The translations under genes and the position numbers were made by a program. A stretch of 64,000 nt of DNA from Ferrimonas balearica DSM 9799 (lineage in GTDB: Bacteria; Pseudomonadota; Gammaproteobacteria; Enterobacterales; Shewanellaceae). Every line of letters starts with the position of its first letter. Position 1 is the stretch's first letter. The DNA lies in contig NC_014541.1 in NCBI RefSeq assembly GCF_000148645.1, positions 3,991,139-4,055,138 of the forward strand, read 5' to 3'. Under the pieces are notes generated by a model. The model saw only the letters and a list, made by a program, of their open reading frames with translations. It did not search any database and had not been told where the DNA came from. Positions 1 to 8,710 of the stretch are shown piece after piece.

Positions 1-14
1 CGGACAAAAAATAG

Positions 15-42
15 AAAAAAGCCACCGAAAGGTGGCTTTTTT
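15..42. terminator. Rho-independent terminator of an upstream gene
   Basis: A six-base-pair stem (GCCACC/GGTGGC) with a GAAA loop is flanked by A6 and T6, so it can work in both directions. It most likely ends a gene lying left of the window. Confidence 0.85.
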
Positions 43-117
43 GTGGCCGCAAACTGACCCGACCGGTCACGCCGTCCTTGTCTACACTACGTAGAGTTTT
101 GCGACAGGGACGCCCTC

Positions 118-1131
118 ATGCCTCACCATCCATTCCATCTTCTGCAGCAGTGGTTCCCCCATCGGGACGCCCGCCAATGGGTACTCGGCAACGTCTGTCA
201 TACCGCCGGTTCCGCCTACCGCAAAGCGGGCGCGCTGATGCTGTTCTCCGACCTTGGCGAGCAGCTTGGTCTGCTCAGCGGCGGCTGTCTGGAGAGCGAC
301 CTGCAGCGCCAGGCGATGGCGGTGATGCAAAGTGGCCGGGGCCGCCAGCAGACCTACGACAGCGACGACGAAGACAGCGTGGTGTACCAACTGGGGATTG
401 GCTGCGGCGGCACGGTGCAGGTGATGCTGCAGCCCCTCAGTGCCGACAACGATTACCTGCAACTCGGCGCGCTTTATCAGGCCCTGCAGCAACGGCAGTC
501 GGTGGTGCACGGCCTGACCCTGCCGGATAACACCGAACCGGATGCCGCACTCTGGCCCGCCCCGGACAGCCCGGGCAACGCGGGCTTTGGCGTCAGCCAG
601 CGGGGCTTTATCGAGGAGCGGGGCAACCGCTCCTGGCTGCTGACGCCACACCGCGCCCCGCCCCTGCTGGCGATACTGGGGGCGGGCGTTGATGCCCAGC
701 CTCTGGCCGAGTTGGCCATCAAACTGGGCTGGCAGGTGGTGCTCAATGATCCCCGCACCTCCCACGGTCGCCCGGGCCATTTTCCGGCACAGTGCCAGCT
801 CACCAAGGCGATGCCCGAAGCGCTGCCGCAACAGCCCTGGTTCCGCCAGATCGATGCCGCCATCGTGATGCACCATCAACAGGGACTGGACGCCGATGCC
901 CTCGCGGCGTTGGCGCAACAGCCGCCACGCTACTGCGCCCTGCTCGGCCCACGCCACCGGCGCCAACAGGTGCTCAGTGACGCCGGGCTGGCCACCTTTC
1001 CCGGGCTGGCGGGGCCTGCCGGACTGGCACTGGGCGGGGAACTGCCCGAAGGGATCGCACTCTCTATTCTGGCCGAATGTCATGCCGCACTGCACGGCGC
1101 CGATGGCCACTCACTCAGCGGGGTACTGTAA
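118..1131 (+). CDS. XdhC/CoxI family molybdenum hydroxylase maturation protein
   Basis: A 337-residue protein of the XdhC family, which binds molybdenum cofactor, helps its sulfuration and inserts it into xanthine-dehydrogenase-type enzymes. The N-terminal XdhC_CoxI domain shows SGGCLE near residue 55 and GIGCGG near 93. A Rossmann-like XdhC_C domain begins at LGAGVDAQPL near 187. It is the first gene of an operon with a MocA-like nucleotidyltransferase and two molybdenum hydroxylase subunits, which fits a dedicated chaperone. The stop codon overlaps the next ATG. The ribosome binding site is weak (GACAGGGACG). The family is clear; the exact step is inferred from relatives. Confidence 0.88.
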   Translation: MPHHPFHLLQQWFPHRDARQWVLGNVCHTAGSAYRKAGALMLFSDLGEQLGLLSGGCLESDLQRQAMAVMQSGRGRQQTYDSDDEDSVVYQLGIGCGGTVQVMLQPLSADNDYLQLGALYQALQQRQSVVHGLTLPDNTEPDAALWPAPDSPGNAGFGVSQRGFIEERGNRSWLLTPHRAPPLLAILGAGVDAQPLAELAIKLGWQVVLNDPRTSHGRPGHFPAQCQLTKAMPEALPQQPWFRQIDAAIVMHHQQGLDADALAALAQQPPRYCALLGPRHRRQQVLSDAGLATFPGLAGPAGLALGGELPEGIALSILAECHAALHGADGHSLSGVL

Positions 1132-1757
1132 TGGCGCCAGTGACGGCACTTCTGATGGCGGCCGGACAATCCAGCCGCTTTGGCAGCAACAAACTGCTGG
1201 CCACCCTCGATGGCCAGCCCCTGATCCAACGCAGTCTCTCTGCCCTGAAGTCGGTGTTGGGCAGGCAGGTGCTGGTGGTGTTAGGCCACGACGCCGACAA
1301 ATTGATCCCCCTGCTGGGCGACACCCCCTATCTGGTGGCACCGGACCATGAACAGGGACTGGGCCACTCCATCGCTGCCGGCGTCTCTGCCGTGGCCGGC
1401 GACACCCAGGCCATCATGGTGGCGCTGGCCGACCAGGCCGCCGTCAACGAACACGACTACTGCGCGCTGGTGGACCGCTACCTCACCGACGGTCAACCGG
1501 TCTGCGCACGCTACGACGGCCACCTCGGCGTTCCGGCCATCTTCCCCCGCTGCCTCTACTCCCGGCTGATGATGACCAACGGCGACCGGGGCGCCCGGAT
1601 GTGGCTCTCAGCCCTGCCCCGGCTGCACAAACTGGATATGCCCAATGCGGCCCTCGATATCGACACCCCGGCGGACCTGCGCCGCCTGGCCCAACCCTCC
1701 CCGGAGCCACACACGCTGCTGGCCCGGGTCCGGCAACGGAGCAAGCTATGGAGATGA
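1131..1757 (+). CDS. MobA/MocA-like molybdenum cofactor nucleotidyltransferase
   Basis: A 208-residue NTP-transferase with the family signature LLMAAGQSSRFGSNKLL at the N-terminus and later LADQAAV and LDIDTPAD. MocA-type enzymes convert Mo-molybdopterin to the cytosine dinucleotide cofactor used by many bacterial aldehyde-oxidising molybdenum hydroxylases, which matches the downstream enzyme. The ATG at 1131 shares a base with the xdhC stop; an in-frame start further upstream (1077) would overlap xdhC and is less likely. The stop lies inside the next gene's start region, so all four genes appear translationally coupled. CTP versus GTP preference cannot be read from the sequence. Confidence 0.85.
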   Translation: MAPVTALLMAAGQSSRFGSNKLLATLDGQPLIQRSLSALKSVLGRQVLVVLGHDADKLIPLLGDTPYLVAPDHEQGLGHSIAAGVSAVAGDTQAIMVALADQAAVNEHDYCALVDRYLTDGQPVCARYDGHLGVPAIFPRCLYSRLMMTNGDRGARMWLSALPRLHKLDMPNAALDIDTPADLRRLAQPSPEPHTLLARVRQRSKLWR

Positions 1758-2215
1758 CCCTCACCATTAACGGCCAATCCCACAAAATTGACGTGGCCGA
1801 CGACACCCCTTTGCTTTGGGTCCTGCGGGACACCATCGGCCTGACCGGCACCAAGTACGGCTGCGGTATCGCCCAGTGCGGCGCCTGCACCGTGTTGGTG
1901 GATGGCCGGCCCGCCCGCTCCTGCACCCTGCGGGCACGCAATGCCCAGGGCAAAGCGATCACCACCATTGAAGGCAACCAGGGCCGGGTCGGCGAAACCG
2001 TCATTGCGGTGTGGAATGAACTCAACGTGCACCAGTGTGGCTACTGCCAAAGTGGCCAGGTGATGGCCGCTACCGGGTTGTTGAGCAGCAACCCCAAGCC
2101 CGATGACGCCGCCATCGACCAAGCCATGTCCGGCTGCATCTGCCGCTGCGGCACCTACGTGCGGGTGCGTAAAGCGATTAAGCAGGCCGCCGAGCAACTG
2201 CAATCGGACAGCTGA
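1748..2215 (+). CDS. [2Fe-2S] subunit of a molybdenum hydroxylase (IorA-like)
   Basis: A 155-residue two-cluster ferredoxin subunit. The plant-type cluster ligands are C39, C44, C47 and C59 (GCGIAQCGACTVL). The second helical cluster domain has HQCGYC (C97, C100) and CRC (C132, C134). The small size and pairing with a single large molybdopterin subunit match isoquinoline 1-oxidoreductase/aldehyde dehydrogenase types. It passes electrons from the molybdenum centre to an unidentified acceptor. The start at 1748 overlaps the preceding gene by ten bases; 1754 is a possible alternative. It has no signal peptide, so if the large subunit is Tat-exported this subunit would travel with it. Confidence 0.9.
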   Translation: MEMTLTINGQSHKIDVADDTPLLWVLRDTIGLTGTKYGCGIAQCGACTVLVDGRPARSCTLRARNAQGKAITTIEGNQGRVGETVIAVWNELNVHQCGYCQSGQVMAATGLLSSNPKPDDAAIDQAMSGCICRCGTYVRVRKAIKQAAEQLQSDS

Positions 2216-2225
2216 GGAGGCCAGC

Positions 2226-4382
2226 ATGATTGTGAAACGCCAAGGGTTAAGCCGTCGCCGCTTCCTGCAAGTGGTGGCCGGCACCGGTGGGGCACTGGTT
2301 CTGGGGGTGCATCTGCCCCGTCCGGCCCACGCCGAAAGCGAGCGCCCAGATGCCAACCGCCCCAACACCGATCCCAATGTGTTTATCACCCTGACACCCG
2401 ACAACCGCGTGGAGGTGATGATTAAGCATCTGGAGATGGGTCAGGGCGCCTTTACCGGGCTGGCGATGCTGGTTGGGGAGGAGCTGGATGCGGCCTGGGA
2501 CCAACTGGTGGCCAAACCCGCCCCCGGTGATCCCACCAAGTTCAACCACACCCAGTGGGGACCGATGCAGGGCACCGGTGGCAGTACCGGCCTGTCCAGT
2601 TCCTACCTGCAGATGCGTCAGGTCGGGGCGGCCATGCGCCAGATGCTGCTGGCCGCCGCCGCCAAGCGCTGGGGGGTCAAAGCCGACACCCTGCGTACCG
2701 AGCAGGGCCAGGTGATCAACGGCAATGAGCGACTCAGTTACGGCGAACTGGCCGAGGCGGCCCGGGCCGAACCGGTGCCCAACCCCGACGGGTTAACCCT
2801 GAAAAATCCGGACCAGTTCATCTACATCGGCAAACCGATGCCGCGACTGGATAAGGGCAAAACCGACGGCAGCGCCATCTACACCCAGGACATCAACCTG
2901 CCCGGCATGCTGACCGCCGTGGTGATCCACCCGCCCCGCTTCGGCGCCAAGGTGACCGGCTTTAACGCCAATGGCGCCGACAAGGCCGATGGCGTCGAAG
3001 GCATCGTCACCTTCTCCAACGGTGTCGCGGTGGTGGCCAAAGATTTCTGGACTGCCCAGAGCGCCGCCAAACAGGTCAAAGTGAGCTGGGACGAATCCAA
3101 CGCGGAACGACTCAGCACCAGCGCCATGTGGGAAACCCTTAAGGGGCTGACCAACCAGCCGGGCCTGATCGCCGAACAGAAGGGGGACGCCAGCAAGGCG
3201 TTTGCCGAGGCGGCCCACACCGTCGAGATGGACTTCGCCACCCCGTTCCTGCCCCACGCCACCATGGAGCCAATGAACTGCGTGGCCCGGGTGGACAAGG
3301 ACGGTTGCGAGCTGTGGAGCGGCTTCCAGATGCCCACCGGAGATCAGATGGGCGCCGCCCGGATCCTCGGCATCAAGCCGGAGCAGGTCAAAGCCAACGT
3401 ACTGATTGCCGGCAGCAGCTTTGGTCGGCGCGCCAATCCGGCCTGGGACTACGGACTGGAGTGCGTCGACATCGCCCGCCAGTTCCCGGGCAAACCGGTC
3501 AAGGTGGTGTGGACCCGCGAAGTGGACACCCGCGCAGGCTGGTATCGCCCCGCCTACTACCAGCGGGTCAAAGCCGCCGTGGACGGCGAAGGCAAGCTGC
3601 TGGCCTGGCAGCAACATATCGCCGGCAAATCCGTGGTATCAGGCACCCCGTTTGAGTCCGCCCTGGTGCACAACGGCATTGACCACACCAGCATCGAAGG
3701 CGCCACCGACCTGCCCTACGCCTTCCCCAATACCGACTTCCGGGTGCACAACCACAACCACGGTGTGCCGGTGCAGTGGTGGCGCGCCGTGGGCCATAAC
3801 CACACCGCCCTGGCCAAGGAGGTCACCATGGACGCGCTGGCCCGCAAGGCGGGGCAGGACCCGGTGCAGTTCCGCCTGCAACAGGGCACCAATCCCCGCT
3901 ACAACGCGGTGCTGAAAACCGCGGCAGAGAAAGCGGGTTGGGGCAAAGAGATGGGCGCCAACCGGGGCATGGGCGTGGCGGTGCAGTTCCTGTTCGAAAG
4001 CTATGTGGCGCTGGTGGCCGAAGTCACCATGGAGGGGGACGAGGTCAAGGTCGACAAGATCACCTGCGTGGTGGATTGCGGCCTGGCGGTGGACCCGGAC
4101 ATCGTGGCAGCCCAGATGGAAGGGGGGATCGGCTTCGGCCTCGGCCAGGTGTTGTTCTCCACCCTGAGCATCGAGGACGGCAAGGTAAAACAGTCCAACT
4201 TCCAGAACCACAAAGTGGCGCGGATGCGCGATATGCCTGAGGTTGAGGTGCATATCATGCCATCGGCAGAACCGCCCACCGGGGTAGGGGAACCGGCCAC
4301 AGCCGTGGTGGCCCCGGCGGTGGTGAATGCGGTGGCGGCGGCGACCGGAAAATACCGCACCCATCTACCCCTGATGGGGTAG
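2226..4382 (+). CDS. Tat-exported molybdopterin subunit, xanthine dehydrogenase family (IorB-like)
   Basis: A 718-residue catalytic subunit. Residues 8-36 form a twin-arginine signal (LSRRRFLQVVAGTGGALVLG, AHA cleavage region). The rest is the aldehyde oxidase/xanthine dehydrogenase molybdopterin fold, ending with GVGEP, whose Glu (about 689) is the expected catalytic base. It likely oxidises an aldehyde or N-heterocycle in the periplasm; the substrate is unknown. A good ribosome site (GAGGAGG) precedes the ATG at 2226. An in-frame extension to 2103 runs through the ferredoxin gene and would hide the Tat signal, so it is rejected. Confidence 0.9.
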   Translation: MIVKRQGLSRRRFLQVVAGTGGALVLGVHLPRPAHAESERPDANRPNTDPNVFITLTPDNRVEVMIKHLEMGQGAFTGLAMLVGEELDAAWDQLVAKPAPGDPTKFNHTQWGPMQGTGGSTGLSSSYLQMRQVGAAMRQMLLAAAAKRWGVKADTLRTEQGQVINGNERLSYGELAEAARAEPVPNPDGLTLKNPDQFIYIGKPMPRLDKGKTDGSAIYTQDINLPGMLTAVVIHPPRFGAKVTGFNANGADKADGVEGIVTFSNGVAVVAKDFWTAQSAAKQVKVSWDESNAERLSTSAMWETLKGLTNQPGLIAEQKGDASKAFAEAAHTVEMDFATPFLPHATMEPMNCVARVDKDGCELWSGFQMPTGDQMGAARILGIKPEQVKANVLIAGSSFGRRANPAWDYGLECVDIARQFPGKPVKVVWTREVDTRAGWYRPAYYQRVKAAVDGEGKLLAWQQHIAGKSVVSGTPFESALVHNGIDHTSIEGATDLPYAFPNTDFRVHNHNHGVPVQWWRAVGHNHTALAKEVTMDALARKAGQDPVQFRLQQGTNPRYNAVLKTAAEKAGWGKEMGANRGMGVAVQFLFESYVALVAEVTMEGDEVKVDKITCVVDCGLAVDPDIVAAQMEGGIGFGLGQVLFSTLSIEDGKVKQSNFQNHKVARMRDMPEVEVHIMPSAEPPTGVGEPATAVVAPAVVNAVAAATGKYRTHLPLMG

Positions 4383-4438
4383 CCAAAGCGCGGCTCAGGC
4401 GATAAGTTCATAGCAATCAGAAACGAATGGAGTCGTTC

Positions 4439-4606
4439 ATGGTTTTATCGGACCTTATCACCTGGGCCCTGCTGGGCGGCATCGCGCTGATGCTGCTGTT
4501 GGAAGTGAGTGGCCTGCACAGCCTTCGTCGTCGCGAGCCGCAACTGAATCAGCGGCTGGCCTCGCTGGAACAGCGGGTGGCGGAGCTGGAGCGCAAACAA
4601 CGATGA
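4439..4606 (+). CDS. Small single-pass membrane protein with coiled-coil tail
   Basis: A 55-residue open frame. Residues 4-24 form a hydrophobic segment (ITWALLGGIALMLLLEV). An arginine-rich stop-transfer stretch (LRRRE) follows, then a heptad-like tail (LNQRLASLEQRVAELERKQ) predicted to be a coiled coil. Its TGA overlaps the ATG of the next gene (ATGA at 4603-4606), which suggests translational coupling. I do not recognise a family; the topology resembles small PspB-like membrane proteins but the sequence does not. Cytoplasmic C-terminus is inferred from the positive charges. Confidence 0.6.
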   Translation: MVLSDLITWALLGGIALMLLLEVSGLHSLRRREPQLNQRLASLEQRVAELERKQR

Positions 4607-5064
4607 GGCAACTCGAGTTAAAGATCCCACCGGTGGCGCTGTTGCTGCTGGTGGGATTGATTATGTGGGCCCTGGCAGACCTGACCCCGAACCTGCCCAT
4701 CACTCCCGCCATGCGCCTGAGCGCCCTGGTGGTGGCCCTGTTGATCGGCCCCGCCATCGCCATCAGTGGAGCCCTGGCGTTTCGCCGTGCGGACACCACC
4801 GTCAATCCCACCCGGCCTGAAACCAGCAGCCAGCTGGTGGTACGGGGCATCTACAAGCGCAGCCGCAACCCGATGTACCTGGGGATGCTGGTGCTGCTGA
4901 TCGGCTGGGGCACCTACCTGGCCTCCCCCGCCGCTCTGGCGATGGTGCCGCTGTTTATGCTGTATCTGAACCGGTTCCAGATTGGCCCGGAGGAGCGCGC
5001 CCTGCGCCATCGCTTTGGCCATGATTTTGAACGCTATTGCCAGCGGGTGCGGCGCTGGATCTGA
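4603..5064 (+). CDS. Isoprenylcysteine carboxyl methyltransferase (ICMT)-family membrane protein
   Basis: A 153-residue integral membrane protein with about four hydrophobic segments. The C-terminal half has the family signature RNPMYLG, then EERALRHRFGHDFERYC and a closing VRRWI. Such ICMT/PEMT-like proteins bind S-adenosylmethionine at the membrane surface and methylate small or lipid substrates; bacterial members are mostly uncharacterised. It overlaps the upstream 55-residue membrane protein by four bases, so the two may be partners. No substrate can be assigned. Confidence 0.8.
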   Translation: MRQLELKIPPVALLLLVGLIMWALADLTPNLPITPAMRLSALVVALLIGPAIAISGALAFRRADTTVNPTRPETSSQLVVRGIYKRSRNPMYLGMLVLLIGWGTYLASPAALAMVPLFMLYLNRFQIGPEERALRHRFGHDFERYCQRVRRWI

Positions 5065-5117
5065 TTTTTCGATAATAGACCATACTTGGAGTCCCAATCC
5101 CCGGACAGGAGGCCGCC

Positions 5118-5810
5118 ATGCGTGCCCAGGTAGCGGAATTCTTTGGTACTTTCTGGTTGGTGCTGGGTGGCTGCGGCAGTGCCGTACTGGCCGCCGCTTT
5201 CCCCGACGTCGGCATTGGCCTGCTTGGCGTCGCCCTCGCTTTTGGCCTGACGGTGCTGACCATGGCGTTTGCCATCGGCCACATCTCCGGCTGTCACCTC
5301 AACCCCGCCGTCACCATCGGTTTGTGGGCCGGTGGCCGCTTCGGCGCGGGCCAGATCCTTTCCTACATCCTGGCTCAGGTATTGGGCGGATTGGCGGCGG
5401 GGGGTGTGCTCTACCTGATCGCCAGTGGCCAAGCGGGCTTTGACCTTGCCGGCGGCTTCGCCTCTAACGGTTACGGCGAACACTCCCCCGGCGGCTACAG
5501 CCTGACGGCCGCCCTGATCTGCGAAGTGGTGATGACCGCCATGTTCCTGCTGGTGATCCTCGGGGCCACCGACAGCCGCGCCCCGGCGGGCTTTGCCCCC
5601 ATCGCCATCGGCCTCTGCCTGACCCTGATCCACCTGATCTCCATTCCCGTCACCAACACCTCGGTCAACCCGGCGCGCAGTACCGGGGTAGCGCTGTATG
5701 TGGGTGACTGGGCCACCAGCCAGCTTTGGTTGTTCTGGGTGGCGCCCATTATTGGTGCCTTGATTGGGGCCGCCATCTACCGCTACCTTGGCGCTTCCTC
5801 AGCGCAATAA
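5118..5810 (+). CDS. aqpZ: Aquaporin Z
   Basis: A 230-residue channel of the MIP family with two NPA boxes, HLNPAVT (N62) and SVNPARS (N184), and six hydrophobic segments. Length and the selectivity-filter surroundings ([23 protein letters not shown]) match water-selective AqpZ rather than the longer glycerol facilitator. It lets water cross the inner membrane in both directions. An AGGAGG site lies before the ATG. It is followed nine bases later by the DUF2164 gene. Confidence 0.93.
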   Translation: MRAQVAEFFGTFWLVLGGCGSAVLAAAFPDVGIGLLGVALAFGLTVLTMAFAIGHISGCHLNPAVTIGLWAGGRFGAGQILSYILAQVLGGLAAGGVLYLIASGQAGFDLAGGFASNGYGEHSPGGYSLTAALICEVVMTAMFLLVILGATDSRAPAGFAPIAIGLCLTLIHLISIPVTNTSVNPARSTGVALYVGDWATSQLWLFWVAPIIGALIGAAIYRYLGASSAQ

Positions 5811-5819
5811 GGCGGCGTC

Positions 5820-6059
5820 ATGATCACATTGGAACCGGCCCAGCGTCAGGCGATGCTGGGCCGCTTAAGCGATTACTTCGAACAGGAGCTGGACCGGGAT
5901 CTCGGCCAGTTTGAGGCGGAGTTTCTGCTCGATTTTCTGCTCAAAACCCTTGGCCCGACCATCTACAACCAGGGCCTGCAGGATGCTCAGGCCCTGTTGC
6001 AACCCCGCATGGAGCTGGTGCTGGAATCCCTCTACGAACTGGAGCAGCGCGAGGCCTGA
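5820..6059 (+). CDS. DUF2164 family protein
   Basis: A 79-residue acidic, helical protein resembling the DUF2164 family (EPAQRQAMLGRLSDYFEQELD, then FLLDFLLKTLGPTIYNQGL). No function is known for the family. It has no signal peptide or membrane segment. It follows aqpZ closely and may be cotranscribed; it converges on the SDR gene, with only one base between the two stop codons. Confidence 0.75.
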   Translation: MITLEPAQRQAMLGRLSDYFEQELDRDLGQFEAEFLLDFLLKTLGPTIYNQGLQDAQALLQPRMELVLESLYELEQREA

Positions 6060-6060
6060 C

Positions 6061-7518
6061 TCAGACCTGCACCAGCGAGCTGCTGCCGCCGGGGCGCCGT
6101 GACAAGGTGCCGATATTGGCCACCATGCGGCGGAACAGGATGACGTGGGCGGGCAGCATGGCCCACCAATACATCAGGCCCCAGACGCCGGACGGATACC
6201 ACCAGCAGGTGAGGGACAGATAAGTGCCCTGCCCGTGGGGGCGCAGCTCAAAGGTGAGGCCCCCCATGCCCGGCGCCTTCATGCCAAACAGCAGGGTGAG
6301 GTGGCGCAGCGGTGTCAGCTCCGCCACGCTCCAGGAATCGACCCGATCGCCCTGACGCAGACGGTCCGGATCACGCCGGTAGTAGTCCATACCATTGCCG
6401 CCAATCAGGGCATCAAAGGCTTCGCGAATGCGCCACAGGGGGTCGAACGCAAAGTAGCGCGGCCGCCCGCCGATCCGGCACACCTCCTGCCAGACCCGCT
6501 CCACCGGCGCGTCGATCACCGCGCTGGCACCATCGGATTTTGGGTAGTAGGCGAACCGGGGCTGCCAGCGGCGGCGCATCACACTGGCCCGGGCCGGATG
6601 CTGCTCGGCCACCTGCTCCCGCTCCTCAGACAGTGCCAGTCGCACCGCCTCATCGAATCCCAGCAGGGTTTGCGGCAGCTTCTGCCGAATTACCCGGTCG
6701 TCGGCGGGCAGATCCTGCTTCAGTCCGCCAATCAACGCTTTGGCGATGCCGGTGGGCACCGCAGTGATAAAACGCAGCCAGCGGGCCGACAACCCCGGCG
6801 TCAGCAGGGGCACCGGCAGGATGTAGAGCCGACGGCCGACGATCTCGGCAAACCGGCGCATCTGCGCCTCGTAGCTCATCATCTCCGGCCCGGCCACGTC
6901 GTAGGTGGCGTCGCCCCGATCATCGAGGGTCAGCAGGCCGCTGAGATAGTGCAGCAGGTTGGGCAGGGCGATGGGGGCCATGGCGGAACGCACCCACTTG
7001 GGCGTGACCATGACCGGCAGGTTATAGACCAGATCGCGCATCACTTCGAAAGCGGCGGAGCCGGGCCCAATGACTATCGGGGCGCGGATCTCAGTCACGG
7101 GCACGGAACCCCGCCGCAAACCTTCCCCGGTGGCGCTGCGGCTGCGAAGGTGCAGCGAATCGGCCCCTTTGGGGTGCAGCGCGCCGAGATAAACCAGTCG
7201 TTTTACGCCCGCCTGTTCGGCGGCCTGAGCCAGATTGATGGCGCCGCGATGCTCCCGCTCGGCAAAGCCCTCGCCTTCGGTCATACCGTGCACCAGGTAA
7301 TACACCACGTCGATGTCCGCCAGCGCCTCGGGCAGGGTGTCGGGCTTGAGCACGTCCACTTTGACGCACTCCACGCCCGGCCAATCCCGCTGCGCCAGCT
7401 GCTGCGGATGACGCCCGCCAGCACGGACCCAATAACCCTGCTTCAGCAGGTGTGGAATAAGGTGCCCGCCGATAAACCCGCTGGCGCCCAATACCAATAG
7501 CCGTTGGTGTTGCTGCAT
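6061..7518 (-). CDS. NAD(P)-binding SDR protein with DUF2867 domain
   Basis: A 485-residue protein. The N-terminus is an atypical short-chain dehydrogenase fold beginning LLVLGASGFIGGHLIP, with YLVHG and YLGAL further on. The C-terminal 170 residues (FAYYPKSDGASAVIDAPVERVWQEV and onward) fit a DUF2867/START-like domain. Fusions of this layout are annotated as YbjT-like nucleotide-sugar or quinone-interacting reductases, but none of these roles is proven. The start at 7518 is chosen because GAGGAGG lies just upstream; the longer in-frame start at 7539 has no such site. Confidence 0.8.
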   Translation of the reverse strand: MQQHQRLLVLGASGFIGGHLIPHLLKQGYWVRAGGRHPQQLAQRDWPGVECVKVDVLKPDTLPEALADIDVVYYLVHGMTEGEGFAEREHRGAINLAQAAEQAGVKRLVYLGALHPKGADSLHLRSRSATGEGLRRGSVPVTEIRAPIVIGPGSAAFEVMRDLVYNLPVMVTPKWVRSAMAPIALPNLLHYLSGLLTLDDRGDATYDVAGPEMMSYEAQMRRFAEIVGRRLYILPVPLLTPGLSARWLRFITAVPTGIAKALIGGLKQDLPADDRVIRQKLPQTLLGFDEAVRLALSEEREQVAEQHPARASVMRRRWQPRFAYYPKSDGASAVIDAPVERVWQEVCRIGGRPRYFAFDPLWRIREAFDALIGGNGMDYYRRDPDRLRQGDRVDSWSVAELTPLRHLTLLFGMKAPGMGGLTFELRPHGQGTYLSLTCWWYPSGVWGLMYWWAMLPAHVILFRRMVANIGTLSRRPGGSSSLVQV

Positions 7519-7573
7519 CACTCGCCCCTCCTCAGCCACTGAACTGGGTACGCTGCCTCAACCGGGGAAGATC

Positions 7574-7597
7574 AAAAACGGCGCCCCGAGGCGCCGT
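7574..7597 (-). terminator. Terminator after the glycosyltransferase gene
   Basis: An eight-base-pair stem ACGGCGCC/GGCGCCGT is followed by T5 on the minus strand, just downstream of the gene ending at 7618. Confidence 0.75.
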
Positions 7598-7617
7598 CTG
7601 TTGTGGTTCGCTGCGAT

Positions 7618-8679
7618 TCAGTAGGCGTAAGCCCACTTATGCTGCCACGCCTCCGGCAGCTTGGCCTGGGCCCAGGCCTGTTTGCACAAGCCGCTGACGT
7701 CATCCCAGCGCCGGGCCAGCAACCACTGCACCAGCGCATCCCCCATCTGCGGGTAGACGATGGGTTCCATCTCCGGGCTGTGCAGCCACTGGGCCACCCG
7801 CTCAGGGCAGAGGGTTTTCATCGACTCCGCCGCCCCCAGCAGCTCCAGGGCCAACGCATTGGAGAGCTGTTCAAACTGGCCCTGTAGCGGTTTAAGCAGC
7901 AGCTTTTTGCCCAGCACCAGCGCTTCCGACACCAGCTCAAACCCGGCGGAGCAGATCACCCCACAACAGGAGGCCAGGTCATACTGAAAGCCCTCCCGAC
8001 AGAACCCGTTCCACTGCACATGGGCGGGTAGGTCCGTCGGTGCGGCACTGCCGTGATAGACCACAAAATGGTTGTCGGTCAGCGGCGCCAGCAGGGCGAC
8101 GATGTCGTCAGCGTCTTCAAACGGCAGGTACACCAACACCTTGCCGGTTTCCGTTGCCGCCGGTGCAATCTCCTCGATAAAGGGGGGCAGCAGGTCACAG
8201 CCGAAGTGGTGCCAATGGCAACCCAGGGCGATGCTGGTGGGGGCGAAATATTTCATGATCAGCCGGTTGTGCCAGCGGTCGCCGGTGATCGGCACATTGT
8301 GGTTAAACGCATTCTGGTGGCTGATGCCGATGCAGGGTTTGCCCTGTTGTTTGGCGGCCCAGGCCGACACCGGTTCAAAGTCGTTCAGCACCAGATCGTA
8401 ACCGGACAGGTCGAGGCTTCGGATGTCGTTCCACAACGCCATCAGGTTATTGTCCCTCGCCGTCCGCAGCAGGCTGATCTGCCCTTTGTGGGTGCTGAAA
8501 CTGAGCCCCTGTTTGCATTGGAAATCGCCAAAGTCCTCCATATCAAAGAACGTGTCCCGGGGACGGCCGGAGAACAGATAATCCACTTCCACTCCGGCGC
8601 GGGCAAAGGCCGGGGCGATCACCCGGGCCCGGGTCAGATGGCCATTACCGGTGCCCTGCACCCCATAAAGAATCCGCAT
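7618..8679 (-). CDS. MJ1255/VC2487-type glycosyltransferase
   Basis: A 353-residue GT-B-like protein starting MRILYGVQGTGNGHLTRA, the hallmark of the MJ1255/VC2487 family related to MurG and MGD synthase. The later CSAGFELVSEALVLGKKLLLKP matches the nucleotide-sugar binding half. Substrates are unknown. The start at 8679 is preceded by AAGGAAG; the longer frame to 8835 enters the PAP2 gene and is discarded. The neighbouring PAP2 phosphatase lies upstream on the same strand, so a shared role in a lipid-linked or phospho-sugar pathway is possible. Confidence 0.82.
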   Translation of the reverse strand: MRILYGVQGTGNGHLTRARVIAPAFARAGVEVDYLFSGRPRDTFFDMEDFGDFQCKQGLSFSTHKGQISLLRTARDNNLMALWNDIRSLDLSGYDLVLNDFEPVSAWAAKQQGKPCIGISHQNAFNHNVPITGDRWHNRLIMKYFAPTSIALGCHWHHFGCDLLPPFIEEIAPAATETGKVLVYLPFEDADDIVALLAPLTDNHFVVYHGSAAPTDLPAHVQWNGFCREGFQYDLASCCGVICSAGFELVSEALVLGKKLLLKPLQGQFEQLSNALALELLGAAESMKTLCPERVAQWLHSPEMEPIVYPQMGDALVQWLLARRWDDVSGLCKQAWAQAKLPEAWQHKWAYAY

Positions 8680-8710
8680 CGACGCTTCCTTATCGCTGAT
8701 TAACTTCAGT

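Noticed and set aside
82-1110. A 342-residue minus-strand frame opposite xdhC
   Set aside because: xdhC on the plus strand has clear family motifs and operon context; the antisense frame has none.
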